A stretch of 64,000 nucleotides of DNA. It comes from Bombus terrestris. Lineage: Eukaryota; Arthropoda; Insecta; Hymenoptera; Apidae. Under the pieces are notes generated by a model. It had not been told where the DNA came from and did not search any database. It saw nothing but the letters and a program-made list of their open reading frames with translations. The stretch covers positions 124,001 through 188,000 of the forward strand of contig NW_025963597.1 in assembly GCF_910591885.1 (NCBI RefSeq), written 5' to 3'. Every line of letters begins with the position of its first letter. The first letter of the stretch is position 1. A program made the position numbers and the translations under genes. Positions 37,821 to 51,149 of this stretch are shown piece by piece.

Positions 37821-40800
37821 TGTCCCACGTTGTCCCACGTTGTCCCACGTTGTCCCACGTTGTCCAACGGTGTCCCACGGTGTCCCACGGTGTCCCACGT
37901 TGTCCCACGTTGTCCCACGTTGTCCCACGTTGTCCCACGTTGTCCAACGATGTCCAACGGTGTCCCACGTTGTCCCACGTTGTCCTACGTTGTCCCACGT
38001 TGTCCCACGTTGTCCCACGTTGTCCCACGTTGTCCCACGTTGTCCCACGTTGTCCCACGTTGTCCCACGTTGTCCCACGTTGTCCCACGTTGTCCCACGT
38101 TGTCCAACGGTGTCCAACGGTGTCCCACGATGTCCAACGATGTCCAACGATGTCCAACGGTGTCCAACGGTGTCCCACGGTGTCCAACGGTGTCCCACGT
38201 TGTCCCACGTTGTCCCACGGTGTCCAACGATGTCCAACGGTGTCCCACGTTGTCCCACGTTGTCCCACGTTGTCCCACGTTGTCCCACGTTGTTCCATGG
38301 TTTCCCACGTTGTCCCACGTGGTCCCACGTTGTCCCACGTTGTCCCACGTTGTCCAACGGTGTCCCACGGTGTCCAACGGTGTCCCACGTTGTCCCACGT
38401 TGTCCCACGTTGTCCCACGTTGTCCCACGTTGTCCCACGGTGTCCAACGGTGTCCAACGATGTCCAACGGTGTCCAACGGTGTCCCACGATGTCCACCGA
38501 TGTCCAACGGTGTCCAACGGTGTCCAACGGTGTCCAACGGTGTCCAACGATGTCCAACGATGTCCAACGATGTCCAACGGTGTCCAACGATGTCCAACGA
38601 TGTCCAATGGTGTCCCACGATGTCCAACGATGTCCAACGATGTCCAACGGTGTCCAACGGTGTCCCACGTTGTCCCACGTTGTCCCACGTTGTCCCACGG
38701 TGTCCAACGATGTCCAACGGTGTCCCACGTTGTCCAACGGTGTCCCACGTTGTCCCACGTTGTCCCACGTTGTCCCACGTTGTCCCACGATGTCCCACGT
38801 TGTCCCACGTTGTCCCACGTTGTCCCACGTTGTCCCACGTTGTCCCACGGTGTTCAACGGTGTCCCACGTTGTCCCACGTTGTCCCACGTTGTCCCACGT
38901 TGTCCCACGTTGTCCCACGTTGTCCCACGTTGTCCCACGGTGTCCAACGGTGTCCAACGATGTCCAACGGTGTCCAACGGTGTCCCACGATGTCCACCGA
39001 TGTCCAACGGTGTCCAACGGTGTCCAACGGTGTCCAACGGTGTCCAACGATGTCCAACGATGTCCAACGATGTCCAACGGTGTCCAACGTTGTCCCACGT
39101 TGTCCCACGTTGTCCCACGTTGTCCCACGTTTTCCCACGGTGTCCAACGATGTCCAACGGTGTCCAACGGTGTCCCACGGTGTCCAACGGTGTCCCACGT
39201 TGTCCCACGTTGTCCCACGTTGTCCCACGTTGTCCCACGTTGTCCCACGTTGTCCAACGGTGTCCAACGGTGTCCCACGGTGTCCCACGTTGTCCCACGT
39301 TGTCCCACGGTGTCCAACGGTGTCCCACGTTGTCCCACGTTGTCCCACGTTGTCCCACGTTGTCCCACGGTGTCCCACGTTGTCCCACGTTGTCCCACGT
39401 TGTCCCACGATGTCCCACGTTGTCCAACGATGTCCAACGGTGTCCCACGTTGTCCCACGTTGTCCTACGTTGTCCCACGTTGTCCCACGGTGTCCACCGA
39501 TGTCCAACGGTGTCCAACGGTGTCCAACGGTGTCCAACGGTGTCCAACGATGTCCAACGATGTCCAACGATGTCCAACGGTGTCCAACGATGTCCAACGA
39601 TGTCCAATGGTGTCCCACGATGTCCAACGATGTCCAACGATGTCCAACGGTGTCCAACGGTGTCCCACGTTGTCCCACGTTGTCCCACGTTGTCCCACGG
39701 TGTCCAACGATGTCCAACGGTGTCCCACGTTGTCCAACGGTGTCCCACGTTGTCCCACGTTGTCCCACGTTGTCCCACGATGTCCCACGTTGTCCCACGT
39801 TGTCCCACGTTGTCCCACGTTGTCCCACGTTGTCCCACGTTGTCCCACGTTGTCCCACGTTGTCCCACGTTGTCCCACGTTGTCCCACGTTGTCCCACGG
39901 TGTCCAACGGTGTCCAACGATGTCCAACGGTGTCCCACGTTGTCCCACGTTGTCCCACGTTGTCCCACGGTGTCCAACGATGTCCAACGGTGTCCCACGT
40001 TGTCCAACGGTGTCCCACGTTGTCCCACGTTGTCCCACGTTGTCCCACGATGTCCCACGTTGTCCCACGTTGTCCCACGTTGTCCCACGTTGTCCCACGT
40101 TGTCCCACGTTGTCCCACGTTGTCCCACGTTGTCCCACGTTGTCCCACGTTGTCCCACGGTGTCCAACGGTGTCCAACGATGTCCAACGGTGTCCAACGG
40201 TGTCCCACGTTGTCCCACGTTGTCCCACGTTGTCCCACGGTGTCCAACGATGTCCAACGGTGTCCCACGTTGTCCCACGTTGTCCCACGTTGTCCCACGT
40301 TGTCCCACGATGTCCCACGTTGTCCCACGTTGTCCCACGTTGTCCCACGTTGTCCCACGTTGTCCCACGTTGTCCCACGTTGTCCCACGTTGTCCCACGT
40401 TGTCCCACGGTGTCCAACGATGCCCAACGGTGTCCCACGTTGTCCAACGGTGTCCCACGTTGTCCCACGTTGTCCCACGTTGTCCCACGATGTCCCACGT
40501 TGTCCCACGTTGTCCCACGTTGTCCCACGTTGTCCCACGTTGTCCCACGGTGTCCAACGATGTCCAACGGTGTCCCACGTTGTCCAACGGTGTCCCACGT
40601 TGTCCCACGTTGTCCCACGTTGTCCCACGTTGTCCCACGATGTCCCACGGTGTCCAACGATGTCCAACGGTGTCCAACGGTGTCCCACGGTGTCCCACGT
40701 TGTCCCACGTTGTCCCACGTTGTCCCACGTTGTCCCACGATGTCCCACGTTGTCCAACGATGTCCAACGGTGTCCCACGTTGTCCCACGTTGTCCTACGT

Positions 40801-42260
40801 TGTCCCACGTTGTCCCACGTTGTCCCACGTTGTCCCACGTTGTCCCACGTTGTCCCACGTTGTCCCACGTTGTCCCACGTTGTCCAACGATGTCCAGCGG
40901 TGTCCAACGGTGTCCCACGTTGTCCCACGATGTCCCACGTTGTCCAACGGTGTCCAACGATGTCCAACGGTGTCCCACGTTGTCCCACGTTGTCCCACGT
41001 TGTCCCACGGTGTCCAACGATGTCCAACGGTGTCCCACGTTGTCCAACGGTGTCCCACGTTGTCCCACGTTGTCCCACGTTGTCCCACGTTGTCCCACGA
41101 TGTCCCACGTTGTCCCACGTTGTCCCACGTTGTCCCACGTTGTCCCACGTTGTCCCACGTTGTCCCACGTTGTCCCACGTTGTCCCACGTTGTCCCACGT
41201 TGTCCCACGGTGTCCAACGGTGTCCAACGATGTCCAACGGTGTCCAACGGTGTCCCACGTTGTCCCACGTTGTCCCACGTTGTCCCACGTTGTCCCACGT
41301 TGTCCCACGTTGTCCCACGTTGTCCCACGGTGTCCAACGATGCCCAACGGTGTCCCACGTTGTCCAACGGTGTCCCACGTTGTCCCACGTTGTCCCACGT
41401 TGTCCCACGTTGTCCCACGATGTCCCACGTTGTCCCACGTTGTCCCACGTTGTCCCACGTTGTCCCACGTTGTCCCACGGTGTCCAACGATGTCCAACGG
41501 TGTCCCACGTTGTCCAACGGTGTCCCACGTTGTCCCACGTTGTCCCACGTTGTCCCACGTTGTCCCACGATGTCCCACGGTGTCCAACGATGTCCAACGG
41601 TGTCCAACGGTGTCCCACGGTGTCCCACGTTGTCCCACGTTGTCCCACGTTGTCCCACGTTGTCCCACGATGTCCCACGTTGTCCAACGATGTCCAACGG
41701 TGTCCCACGTTGTCCCACGTTGTCCTACGTTGTCCCACGTTGTCCCACGTTGTCCCACGTTGTCCCACGTTGTCCCACGTTGTCCCACGTTGTCCCACGT
41801 TGTCCCACGGTGTCCAACGATGTCCAGCGGTGTCCAACGGTGTCCCACGTTGTCCCACGATGTCCCACGTTGTCCAACGGTGTCCAACGATGTCCAACGG
41901 TGTCCCACGTTGTCCCACGTTGTCCCACGTTGTCCCACGGTGTCCAACGATGTCCAACGGTGTCCCACGTTGTCCAACGGTGTCCCACGTTGTCCCACGG
42001 TGTCCCACGTTGTCCCACGTTGTCCCACGTTGTCCCACGTTGTCCCACGTTGTCCCACGTTGTCCCACGTTGTCCCACGGTGTCCAACGGTGTCCAACGA
42101 TGTCCAACGGTGTCCAACGGTGTCCCACGTTGTCCCACGTTGTCCCACGGTGTCCAACGATGTCCAACGGTGTCCCACGTTGTCCCACGTTGTCCCACGT
42201 TGTCCCACGTTGTCCCACGTTGTCCCACGTTGTTCCATGGTTTCCCACGTTGTCCCACGT

Positions 42261-42269
42261 TTCCCACGT
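42261..42269 (+). repeat. 9-bp unit, lasting phase slip
   Basis: The unit reads ttcccacgt, 9 bp, two units after the composite at 42,231. The matching unit in copy 2 (57,030) is tgtcccacgt. From here to 64,000 every unit starts one base earlier relative to multiples of ten, which is why the first offset of repeat III is 13,329 and not 13,330. Confidence 0.9.
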
Positions 42270-45200
42270 TGTCCCACGTTGTCCCACGGTGTCCAACGAT
42301 GCCCAACGGTGTCCCACGTTGTCCAACGGTGTCCCACGTTGTCCCACGTTGTCCCACGTTGTCCCACGTTGTCCCACGATGTCCCACGTTGTCCCACGTT
42401 GTCCCACGTTGTCCCACGTTGTCCCACGTTGTCCCACGGTGTCCAACGATGTCCAACGGTGTCCCACGTTGTCCAACGGTGTCCCACGTTGTCCCACGTT
42501 GTCCCACGTTGTCCCACGTTGTCCCACGATGTCCCACGGTGTCCAACGATGTCCAACGGTGTCCAACGGTGTCCCACGGTGTCCCACGTTGTCCCACGTT
42601 GTCCCACGTTGTCCCACGTTGTCCCACGATGTCCCACGTTGTCCAACGATGTCCAACGGTGTCCCACGTTGTCCCACGTTGTCCTACGTTGTCCCACGTT
42701 GTCCCACGTTGTCCCACGTTGTCCCACGTTGTCCCACGTTGTCCCACGTTGTCCCACGTTGTCCCACGTTGTCCCACGGTGTCCAACGATGTCCAGCGGT
42801 GTCCAACGGTGTCCCACGTTGTCCCACGATGTCCCACGTTGTCCAACGATGTCCAACGATGTCCAACGGTGTCCCACGTTGTCCCACGTTGTCCCACGTT
42901 GTCCCACGTTGTCCCACGTTGTCCCACGGTGTCCAACGGTGTCCAACGATGTCCAGCGGTGTCCAACGGTGTCCCACGGTGTCCAACGGTGTCCAACGGT
43001 GTCCCACGGTGTCCCACGTTGTCCAACGATGTCCAACGATGTCCAACGATGTCCAACGGTGTCCAACGGTGTCCCACGGTGTCCAACGGTGTCCCACGTT
43101 GTCCCACGTTGTCCCACGTTGTCCCACGTTGTCCCACGTTGTCCCACGTTGTCCCACGTTGTCCCACGGTGTCCAACGGTGTCCAACGATGTCCAACGGT
43201 GTCCAACGGTGTCCCACGTTGTCCCACGTTGTCCCACGGTGTCCAACGGTGTCCAACGGTGTCCAACGGTGTCCCACGTTGTCCCACGTTGTCCCACGTT
43301 GTCCCACGTTGTCCCACGTTGTCCCACGGTGTCCAACGGTGTCCAACGATGTGCAACGGTGTCCAACGGTGTCCCACGTTGTCCCACGTTGTCCCACGTT
43401 GTCCCACGTTGTCCCACGATGTCCCACGTTGTCCAACGATGTCCAACGGTGTCCAACGATGTGCAACGGTGTCCAACGGTGTCCCACGTTGTCCCACGTT
43501 GTCCCACGTTGTCCCACGTTGTCCCACGTTGTCCCACGTTGTCCCACGGTGTCCAACGGTGTCCAACGGTGTCCCACGTTGTCCCACGTTGTCCCACGTT
43601 GTCCCACGTTGTCCCACGTTGTCCCACGTTGTCCCACGTTGTTCCATGGTTTCCCACGTTGTCCCACGTTGTCCCACGTTGTCCCACGTTGTCCCACGGT
43701 GTCCAACGGTGTCCAACGATGTCCAACGGTGTCCAACGGTGTCCCACGTTGTCCCACGTTGTCCCACGTTGTCCCACGGTGTCCAACGATGTCCAACGGT
43801 GTCCCACGTTGTCCCACGTTGTCCCACGTTGTCCCACGTTGTCCCACGATGTCCCACGTTGTCCCACGTTGTCCCACGATGTCCAACGGTGTCCAACGGT
43901 GTCCCACGGTGTCCCACGTTGTCCCACGTTGTCCCACGTTGTCCCACGTTGTCCCACGATGTCCCACGTTGTCCAACGATGTCCAACGGTGTCGCACGTT
44001 GTCCCACGTTGTCCCACGGTGTCCAACGATGTCCAACGGTGTCCCACGTTGTCCCACGTTGTCCCACGTTGTCCCACGTTGTTCCATGGTTTCCCACGTT
44101 GTCCCACGTTGTCCCACGTTGTCCCACGGTGTCCAACGATGTCCAACGGTGTCCCACGTTGTCCCACGTTGTCCCACGTTGTCCCACGTTGTCCAACGGT
44201 GTCCCACGTTGTCCCACGTTGTCCCACGTTGTCCAACGGTGTCCCACGTTGTCCCACGTTGTCCCACGGTGTCCAACGATGTCCAACGGTGTCCAACGGT
44301 GTCCAACGGTGTCCAACGATGTCCAACGATGTCCAACGGTGTCCCACGGTGTCCAACGATGTCCAACGGTGTCCCACGTTGTCCAACGGTGTCCCACGTT
44401 GTCCCACGTTGTCCCACGTTGTCCCACGTTGTCCCACGATGTCCCACGGTGTCCCACGTTGTCCCACGTTGTCCTACGTTGTCCCACGTTGTCCCACGTT
44501 GTCCCACGTTGTCCCACGTTGTCCCACGTTGTCCCACGTTGTCCCACGTTGTCCCACGTTGTCCCACGGTGTCCAACGATGTCCAGCGGTGTCCCACGTT
44601 GTTCCATGGTTTCCCACGTTGTCCCACGTTGTCCCACGTTGTCCCACGGTGTCCAACGATGTCCAACGGTGTCCAACGGTGTCCAACGATGTCCAACGAT
44701 GTCCAACGGTGTCCCACGGTGTCCAACGATGTCCAACGGTGTCCCACGTTGTCCAACGGTGTCCCACGTTGTCCCACGGTGTCCCACGTTGTCCAACGAC
44801 GTCCAACGATGTCCAACGATGTCCAACGGTGTCCAACGGTGTCCCACGGTGTCCAACGGTGTCCCACGTTGTCCCACGTTGTCCCACGTTGTCCCACGTT
44901 GTCCCACGTTGTCCCACGTTGTCCCACGTTGTCCCACGGTGTCCAACGGTGTCCAACGATGTCCAACGGTGTCCAACGGTGTCCCACGTTGTCCCACGTT
45001 GTCCCACGGTGTCCAACGGTGTCCAACGGTGTCCAACGGTGTCCCACGTTGTCCCACGTTGTCCCACGTTGTCCCACGTTGTCCCACGTTGTCCCACGGT
45101 GTCCAACGGTGTCCAACGATGTCCAACGGTGTCCCACGGTGTCCCACGTTGTCCCACGTTGTCCCACGTTGTCCCACGTTGTCCCACGATGTCCCACGTT

Positions 45201-48200
45201 GTCCAACGATGTCCAACGGTGTCCCACGTTGTCCCACGTTGTCCTACGTTGTCCCACGTTGTCCCACGTTGTCCCACGTTGTCCCACGTTGTCCCACGTT
45301 TTCCCACGGTGTCCAACGGTGTCCCACGTTGTCCCACGTTGTCCCACGTTGTCCCACGTTGTCCCACGTTGTCCCACGTTGTCCCACGTTGTTCCATGGT
45401 TTCCCACGTTGTCCCACGTTGTCCCACGTTGTCCCACGTTGTCCCACGGTGTCCAACGGTGTCCAACGATGTCCCACGTTGTCCCACGTTGTCCCACGTT
45501 GTCCCACGATGTCCCACGTTGTCCCACGTTGTCCCACGATGTCCAACGGTGTCCAACGGTGTCCCACGTTGTCCCACGTTGTCCCACGTTGTCCCACGTT
45601 GTCCCACGTTGTCCCACGATGTCCCACGTTGTCCAACGATGTCCAACGGTGTCGCACGTTGTCCCACGTTGTCCCACGGTGTCCAACGATGTCCAACGGT
45701 GTCCCACGTTGTCCCACGTTGTCCCACGTTGTCCCACGTTGTTCCATGGTTTCCCACGTTGTCCCACGTTGTCCCACGTTGTCCCACGGTGTCCAACGAT
45801 GTCCAACGGTGTCCCACGTTGTCCCACGTTGTCCCACGTTGTCCCACGTTGTCCAACGGTGTCCCACGTTGTCCCACGTTGTCCCACGGTGTCCAACGAT
45901 GTCCAACGGTGTCCAACGGTGTCCAACGGTGTCCAACGATGTCCAACGATGTCCAACGGTGTCCCACGGTGTCCAACGATGTCCAACGGTGTCCCACGTT
46001 GTCCAACGGTGTCCCACGTTGTCCCACGTTGTCCCACGTTGTCCCACGTTGTCCCACGATGTCCCACGGTGTCCCACATTGTCCCACGTTGTCCTACGTT
46101 GTCCCACGTTGTCCCACGTTGTCCCACGTTGTCCCACGTTGTCCCACGTTGTCCCACGTTGTCCCACGTTGTCCCACGTTATCCCACGGTGTCCAACGAT
46201 GTCCAGCGGTGTCCAACGGTGTCCCACGGTGTCCAACGGTGTCCAACGGTGTCCCACGGTGTCCCACGTTGTCCCACGTTGTCCCACGTTGTCCCACGAT
46301 GTCCCACGTTGTCCCACGTTGTCCCACGTTGTCCCACGTTGTCCCACGTTGTCCCACGTTGTCCCACGTTGTCCCACGTTGTCCCACGTTGTCCCACGTT
46401 GTCCCACGGTGTCCAACGATGTCCAGCGGTGTCCAACGGTGTCCCGCGTTGTCCCACGATGTCCCACGTTGTCCAACGATGTCCAACGATGTCCAACGGT
46501 GTCCCACGTTGTCCCACGTTGTCCCACGTTGTCCCACGTTGTCCCACGTTGTCCCACGTTGTCCCACGTTGTCCCACGTTGTCCCACGTTGTCCCACGGT
46601 GTCCAACGGTGTCCAACGATGTCCAGCGGTGTCCAACGGTGTCCCACGGTGTCCAACGGTGTCCAACGGTGTCCCACGGTGTCCCACGTTGTCCAACGAT
46701 GTCCAACGATGTCCAACGATGTCCAACGGTGTCCAACGGTGTCCCACGGTGTCCAACGGTGTCCCACGTTGTCCCACGTTGTCCCACGTTGTCCCACGTT
46801 GTCCCACGTTGTCCCACGTTGTCCCACGGTGTCCAACGATGTCCAACGGTGTCCCACGTTGTCCAACGGTGTCCCACGTTGTCCCACGTTGTCCCACGTT
46901 GTCCCACGATGTCCCACGTTGTCCCACGTTGTCCCACGTTGTCCCACGTTGTCCCACGTTGTCCCACGTTGTCCCACGTTGTCCCACGTTGTCCCACGTT
47001 GTCCCACGTTGTCCCACGGTGTCCAACGGTGTCCAACGATGTCCAACGGTGTCCCACGTTGTCCCACGTTGTATCACGTTGTCCCACGGTGTCCAACGAT
47101 GTCCAACGGTGTCCCACGTTGTCCAACGGTGTCCCACGTTGTCCCACGTTGTCCCACGTTGTCCCACGTTGTCCCACGATGTCCCACGTTGTCCCACGTT
47201 GTCCCACGTTGTCCCACGTTGTCCCACGTTGTCCCACGTTGTCCCACGTTGTCCCACGTTGTCCCACGTTGTCCCACGTTGTCCCACGGTGTCCAACGGT
47301 GTCCAACGATGTCCAACGGTGTCCAACGGTGTCCCACGTTGTCCCACGTTGTCCCACGTTGTCCCACGGTGTCCAACGATGTCCAACGGTGTCCCACGTT
47401 GTCCCACGTTGTCCCACGTTGTCCCACGTTGTCCCACGATGTCCCACGTTGTCCCACGTTGTCCCACGTTGTCCCACGTTGTCCCACGTTGTCCCACGTT
47501 GTCCCACGTTGTCCCACGTTGTCCCACGTTGTCCCACGGTGTCCAACGATGCCCAACGGTGTCCCACGTTGTCCAACGGTGTCCCACGTTGTCCCACGTT
47601 GTCCCACGTTGTCCCACGTTGTCCCACGATGTCCCACGTTGTCCCACGTTGTCCCACGTTGTCCCACGTTGTCCCACGTTGTCCCACGGTGTCCAACGAT
47701 GTCCAACGGTGTCCCACGTTGTCCAACGGTGTCCCACGTTGTCCCACGTTGTCCCACGTTGTCCCACGTTGTCCCACGATGTCCCACGGTGTCCAACGAT
47801 GTCCAACGGTGTCCAACGGTGTCCCACGGTGTCCCACGTTGTCCCACGTTGTCCCACGTTGTCCCACGTTGTCCCACGTTGTCCCACGATGTCCCACGTT
47901 GTCCAACGATGTCCAACGGTGTCCCACGTTGTCCCACGTTGTCCTACGTTGTCCCACGTTGTCCCACGTTGTCCCACGTTGTCCCACGTTGTCCCACGTT
48001 GTCCCACGTTGTCCCACGTTGTCCCACGTTGTCCCACGTTGTCCCACGTTGTCCCACGTTGTCCCACGTTGTCCCACGTTGTCCCACGTTGTCCCACGTT
48101 GTCCCACGGTGTCCAACGATGCCCAACGGTGTCCCACGTTGTCCAACGGTGTCCCACGTTGTCCCACGTTGTCCCACGTTGTCCCACGTTGTCCCACGAT

Positions 48201-51129
48201 GTCCCACGTTGTCCCACGTTGTCCCACGTTGTCCCACGTTGTCCCACGTTGTCCCACGGTGTCCAACGATGTCCAACGGTGTCCCACGTTGTCCAACGGT
48301 GTCCCACGTTGTCCCACGTTGTCCCACGTTGTCCCACGTTGTCCCACGATGTCCCACGGTGTCCAACGATGTCCAACGGTGTCCAACGGTGTCCCACGGT
48401 GTCCCACGTTGTCCCACGTTGTCCCACGTTGTCCCACGTTGTCCCACGATGTCCCACGTTGTCCAACGATGTCCAACGGTGTCCCACGTTGTCCCACGTT
48501 GTCCTACGTTGTCCCACGTTGTCCCACGTTGTCCCACGTTGTCCCACGTTGTCCCACGTTGTCCCACGTTGTCCCACGTTGTCCCACGGTGTCCAACGAT
48601 GTCCAGCGGTGTCCAACGGTGTCCCACGTTGTCCCACGATGTCCCACGTTGTCCAACGATGTCCAACGATGTCCAACGGTGTCCCACGTTGTCCCACGTT
48701 GTCCCACGTTGTCCCACGTTGTCCCACGTTGTCCCACGTTGTCCCACGTTGTCCCACGGTGTCCAACGGTGTCCAACGATGTCCAGCGGTGTCCAACGGT
48801 GTCCCACGGTGTCCAACGGTGTCCAACGGTGTCCCACGGTGTCCCACGTTGTCCAACGATGTCCAACGATGTCCAACGATGTCCAACGGTGTCCAACGGT
48901 GTCCCACGGTGTCCAACGGTGTCCCACGTTGTCCCACGTTGTCCCACGTTGTCCCCCGTTGTCCCACGTTGTCCCACGTTGTCCCACGTTGTCCCACGTT
49001 GTCCCACGTTGTCCCACGTTGTCCCACGTTGTCCCACGGTGTCCAACGGTGTCCAACGATGTCCAACGGTGTCCAACGGTGTCCCACGTTGTCCCACGTT
49101 GTCCCACGTTGTCCCACGGTGTCCAACGATGTCCAACGGTGTCCCACGTTGTCCCACGTTCTCCCACGTTGTCCCACGTTGTCCCACGATGTCCCACGTT
49201 GTCCCACGTTGTCCCCGGTTGTCCCACGTTGTCCCACGTTGTCCCACGTTGTCCCACGTTGTCCCACGTTGTCCCACGTTGTCCCACGGTGTCCAACGAT
49301 GCCCAACGGCGTCCCACGTTGTCCAACGGTGTCCCACGTTGTCCCACGTTGTCCCACGTTGTCCCACGTTGTCCCACGATGTCCCACGTTGTCCCACGTT
49401 GTCCCACGTTGTCCCACGTTGTCCCACGTTGTCCCACGGTGTCCAACGATGTCCAACGGTGTCCCACGTTGTCCCACGGTGTCCCACGTTGTCCCACGTT
49501 GTCCCACGTTGTCCCACGTTGTCCCACGATGTCCCACGTTGTCCAACGATGTCCAACGGTGTCCCACGTTGTCCCACGTTGTCCTACGTTGTCCCACGTT
49601 GTCCCACGTTGTCCCACGTTGTCCCACGTTGTCCCACGTTGTCCCACGTTGTCCCACGTTGTCCCACGTTGTCCCACGGTGTCCAACGATGTCCAGCGGT
49701 GTCCAACGGTGTCCCACGTTGTCCCACGATGTCCCACGTTGTCCAACGATGTCCAACGATGTCCAACGGTGTCCCACGTTGTCCCACGTTGTCCCACGTT
49801 GTCCCACGTTGTCCCACGTTGTCCCACGTTGTCCCACGTTGTCCCACGGTGTCCAACGGTGTCCAACGATGTCCAACGGTGTCCAACGGTGTCCCACGGT
49901 GTCCAACGGTGTCCAACGGTGTCCCACGGTGTCCCACGTTGTCCAACGATGTCCAACGATGTCCAACGATGTCCAACGGTGTCCAACGGTGTCCCACGGT
50001 GTCCAACGGTGTCCCACGTTGTCCCACGTTGTCCCACGTTGTCCCACGTTGTCCCACGTTGTCCCACGTTGTCCCACGTTGTCCCACGGTGTCCAACGGT
50101 GTCCAACGGTGTCCCACGTTGTCCCACGTTGTCCCACGTTGTCCCACGGTGTCCAACGATGTCCAACGGTGTCCCACGTTGTCCAACGGTGTCCCACGTT
50201 GTCCCACGTTGTCCCACGTTGTCCCACGTTGTCCCACGATGTCCCACGTTGTCCCACGTTGTCCCACGTTGTCCCACGTTGTCCCACGTTGTCCCACGTT
50301 GTCCCACGTTGTCCCACGTTGTCCCACGTTGTCCCACGTTGTCCCACGGTGTCCAACGATGCCCAACGGTGTCCCACGTTGTCCAACGGTGTCCCACGTT
50401 GTCCCACGTTGTCCCACGTTGTCCCACGTTGTCCCACGGTGTCCCACGTTGTCCCACGTTGTCCCACGTTGTCCCACGTTGTCCCACGTTGTCCCACGGT
50501 GTCCAACGATGTCCAACGGTGTCCCACGTTGTCCAACGGTGTCCCACGTTGTCCCACGTTGTCCCACGTTGTCCCACGTTGTCCCACGATGTCCCACGGT
50601 GTCCAACGATGTCCAACGGTGTCCAACGGTGTCCCACGGTGTCCCACGTTGTCCCACGTTGTCCCACGTTGTCCCACGTTGTCCCACGATGTCCCACGTT
50701 GTCCAACGATGTCCAACGGTGTCCCACGTTGTCCCACGTTGTCCTACGTTGTCCCACGTTGTCCCACGTTGTCCCACGTTGTCCCACGTTGTCCCACGTT
50801 GTCCCACGTTGTCCCACGTTGTCCCACGTTGTCCCACGTTGTCCCACGTTGTCCCACGGTGTCCAACGATGTCCAGCGGTGTCCAACGGTGTCCCACGTT
50901 GTCCCACGATGTCCCACGTTGTCCAACGATGTCCAACGATGTCCCACGTTGTCCCACGTTGTCCCACGTTGTCCCACGTTGTCCCACGTTGTCCCACGGT
51001 GTCCAACGGTGTCCAACGATGTCCAACGGTGTCCAACGGTGTCCCACGTTGTCCCACGTTGTCCCACGGTGTCCAACGATGTCCAACGGTGTCCCACGTT
51101 GTCCCACGTTGTCCCACGTTGTCCCACGT

Positions 51130-51149
51130 TGTTCCACGGTTTCCCACGT
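51130..51149 (+). repeat. Composite landmark with CpG retained, second copy
   Basis: This is the copy of 37,801-37,820 at an offset of 13,329 bp, with tgttccacgg in place of tgttccatgg. Its presence in both copies shows that the CG state existed before repeat III was duplicated. Confidence 0.85.

Larger units (their letters stand above)
33461..46789 (+). repeat. Higher-order repeat III, copy 1 (13.3 kb)
   Basis: This segment is followed without spacer by its copy at 46,790-61,560. The offset is 13,329 bp for 33,461-41,990, then 14,769-14,770 bp, then 14,750 bp from about 43,560, then 14,730-14,740 bp near the end. Anchors include tgtatcacgt (33,741/47,070), tctcccacgt (35,831/49,160), tgtccccggt (35,881/49,210), tgttccacgg (37,801/51,130), ggtcccacgt (38,321/51,650), gtcgcacgtt (43,991/58,741 and 45,651/60,401), gtccaacgac (44,791/59,541), gtcccacatt (46,071/60,821), atcccacggt (46,181/60,931) and gtcccgcgtt (46,441/61,191). 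All three units that are not 10 bp lie in this copy. Confidence 0.88.
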
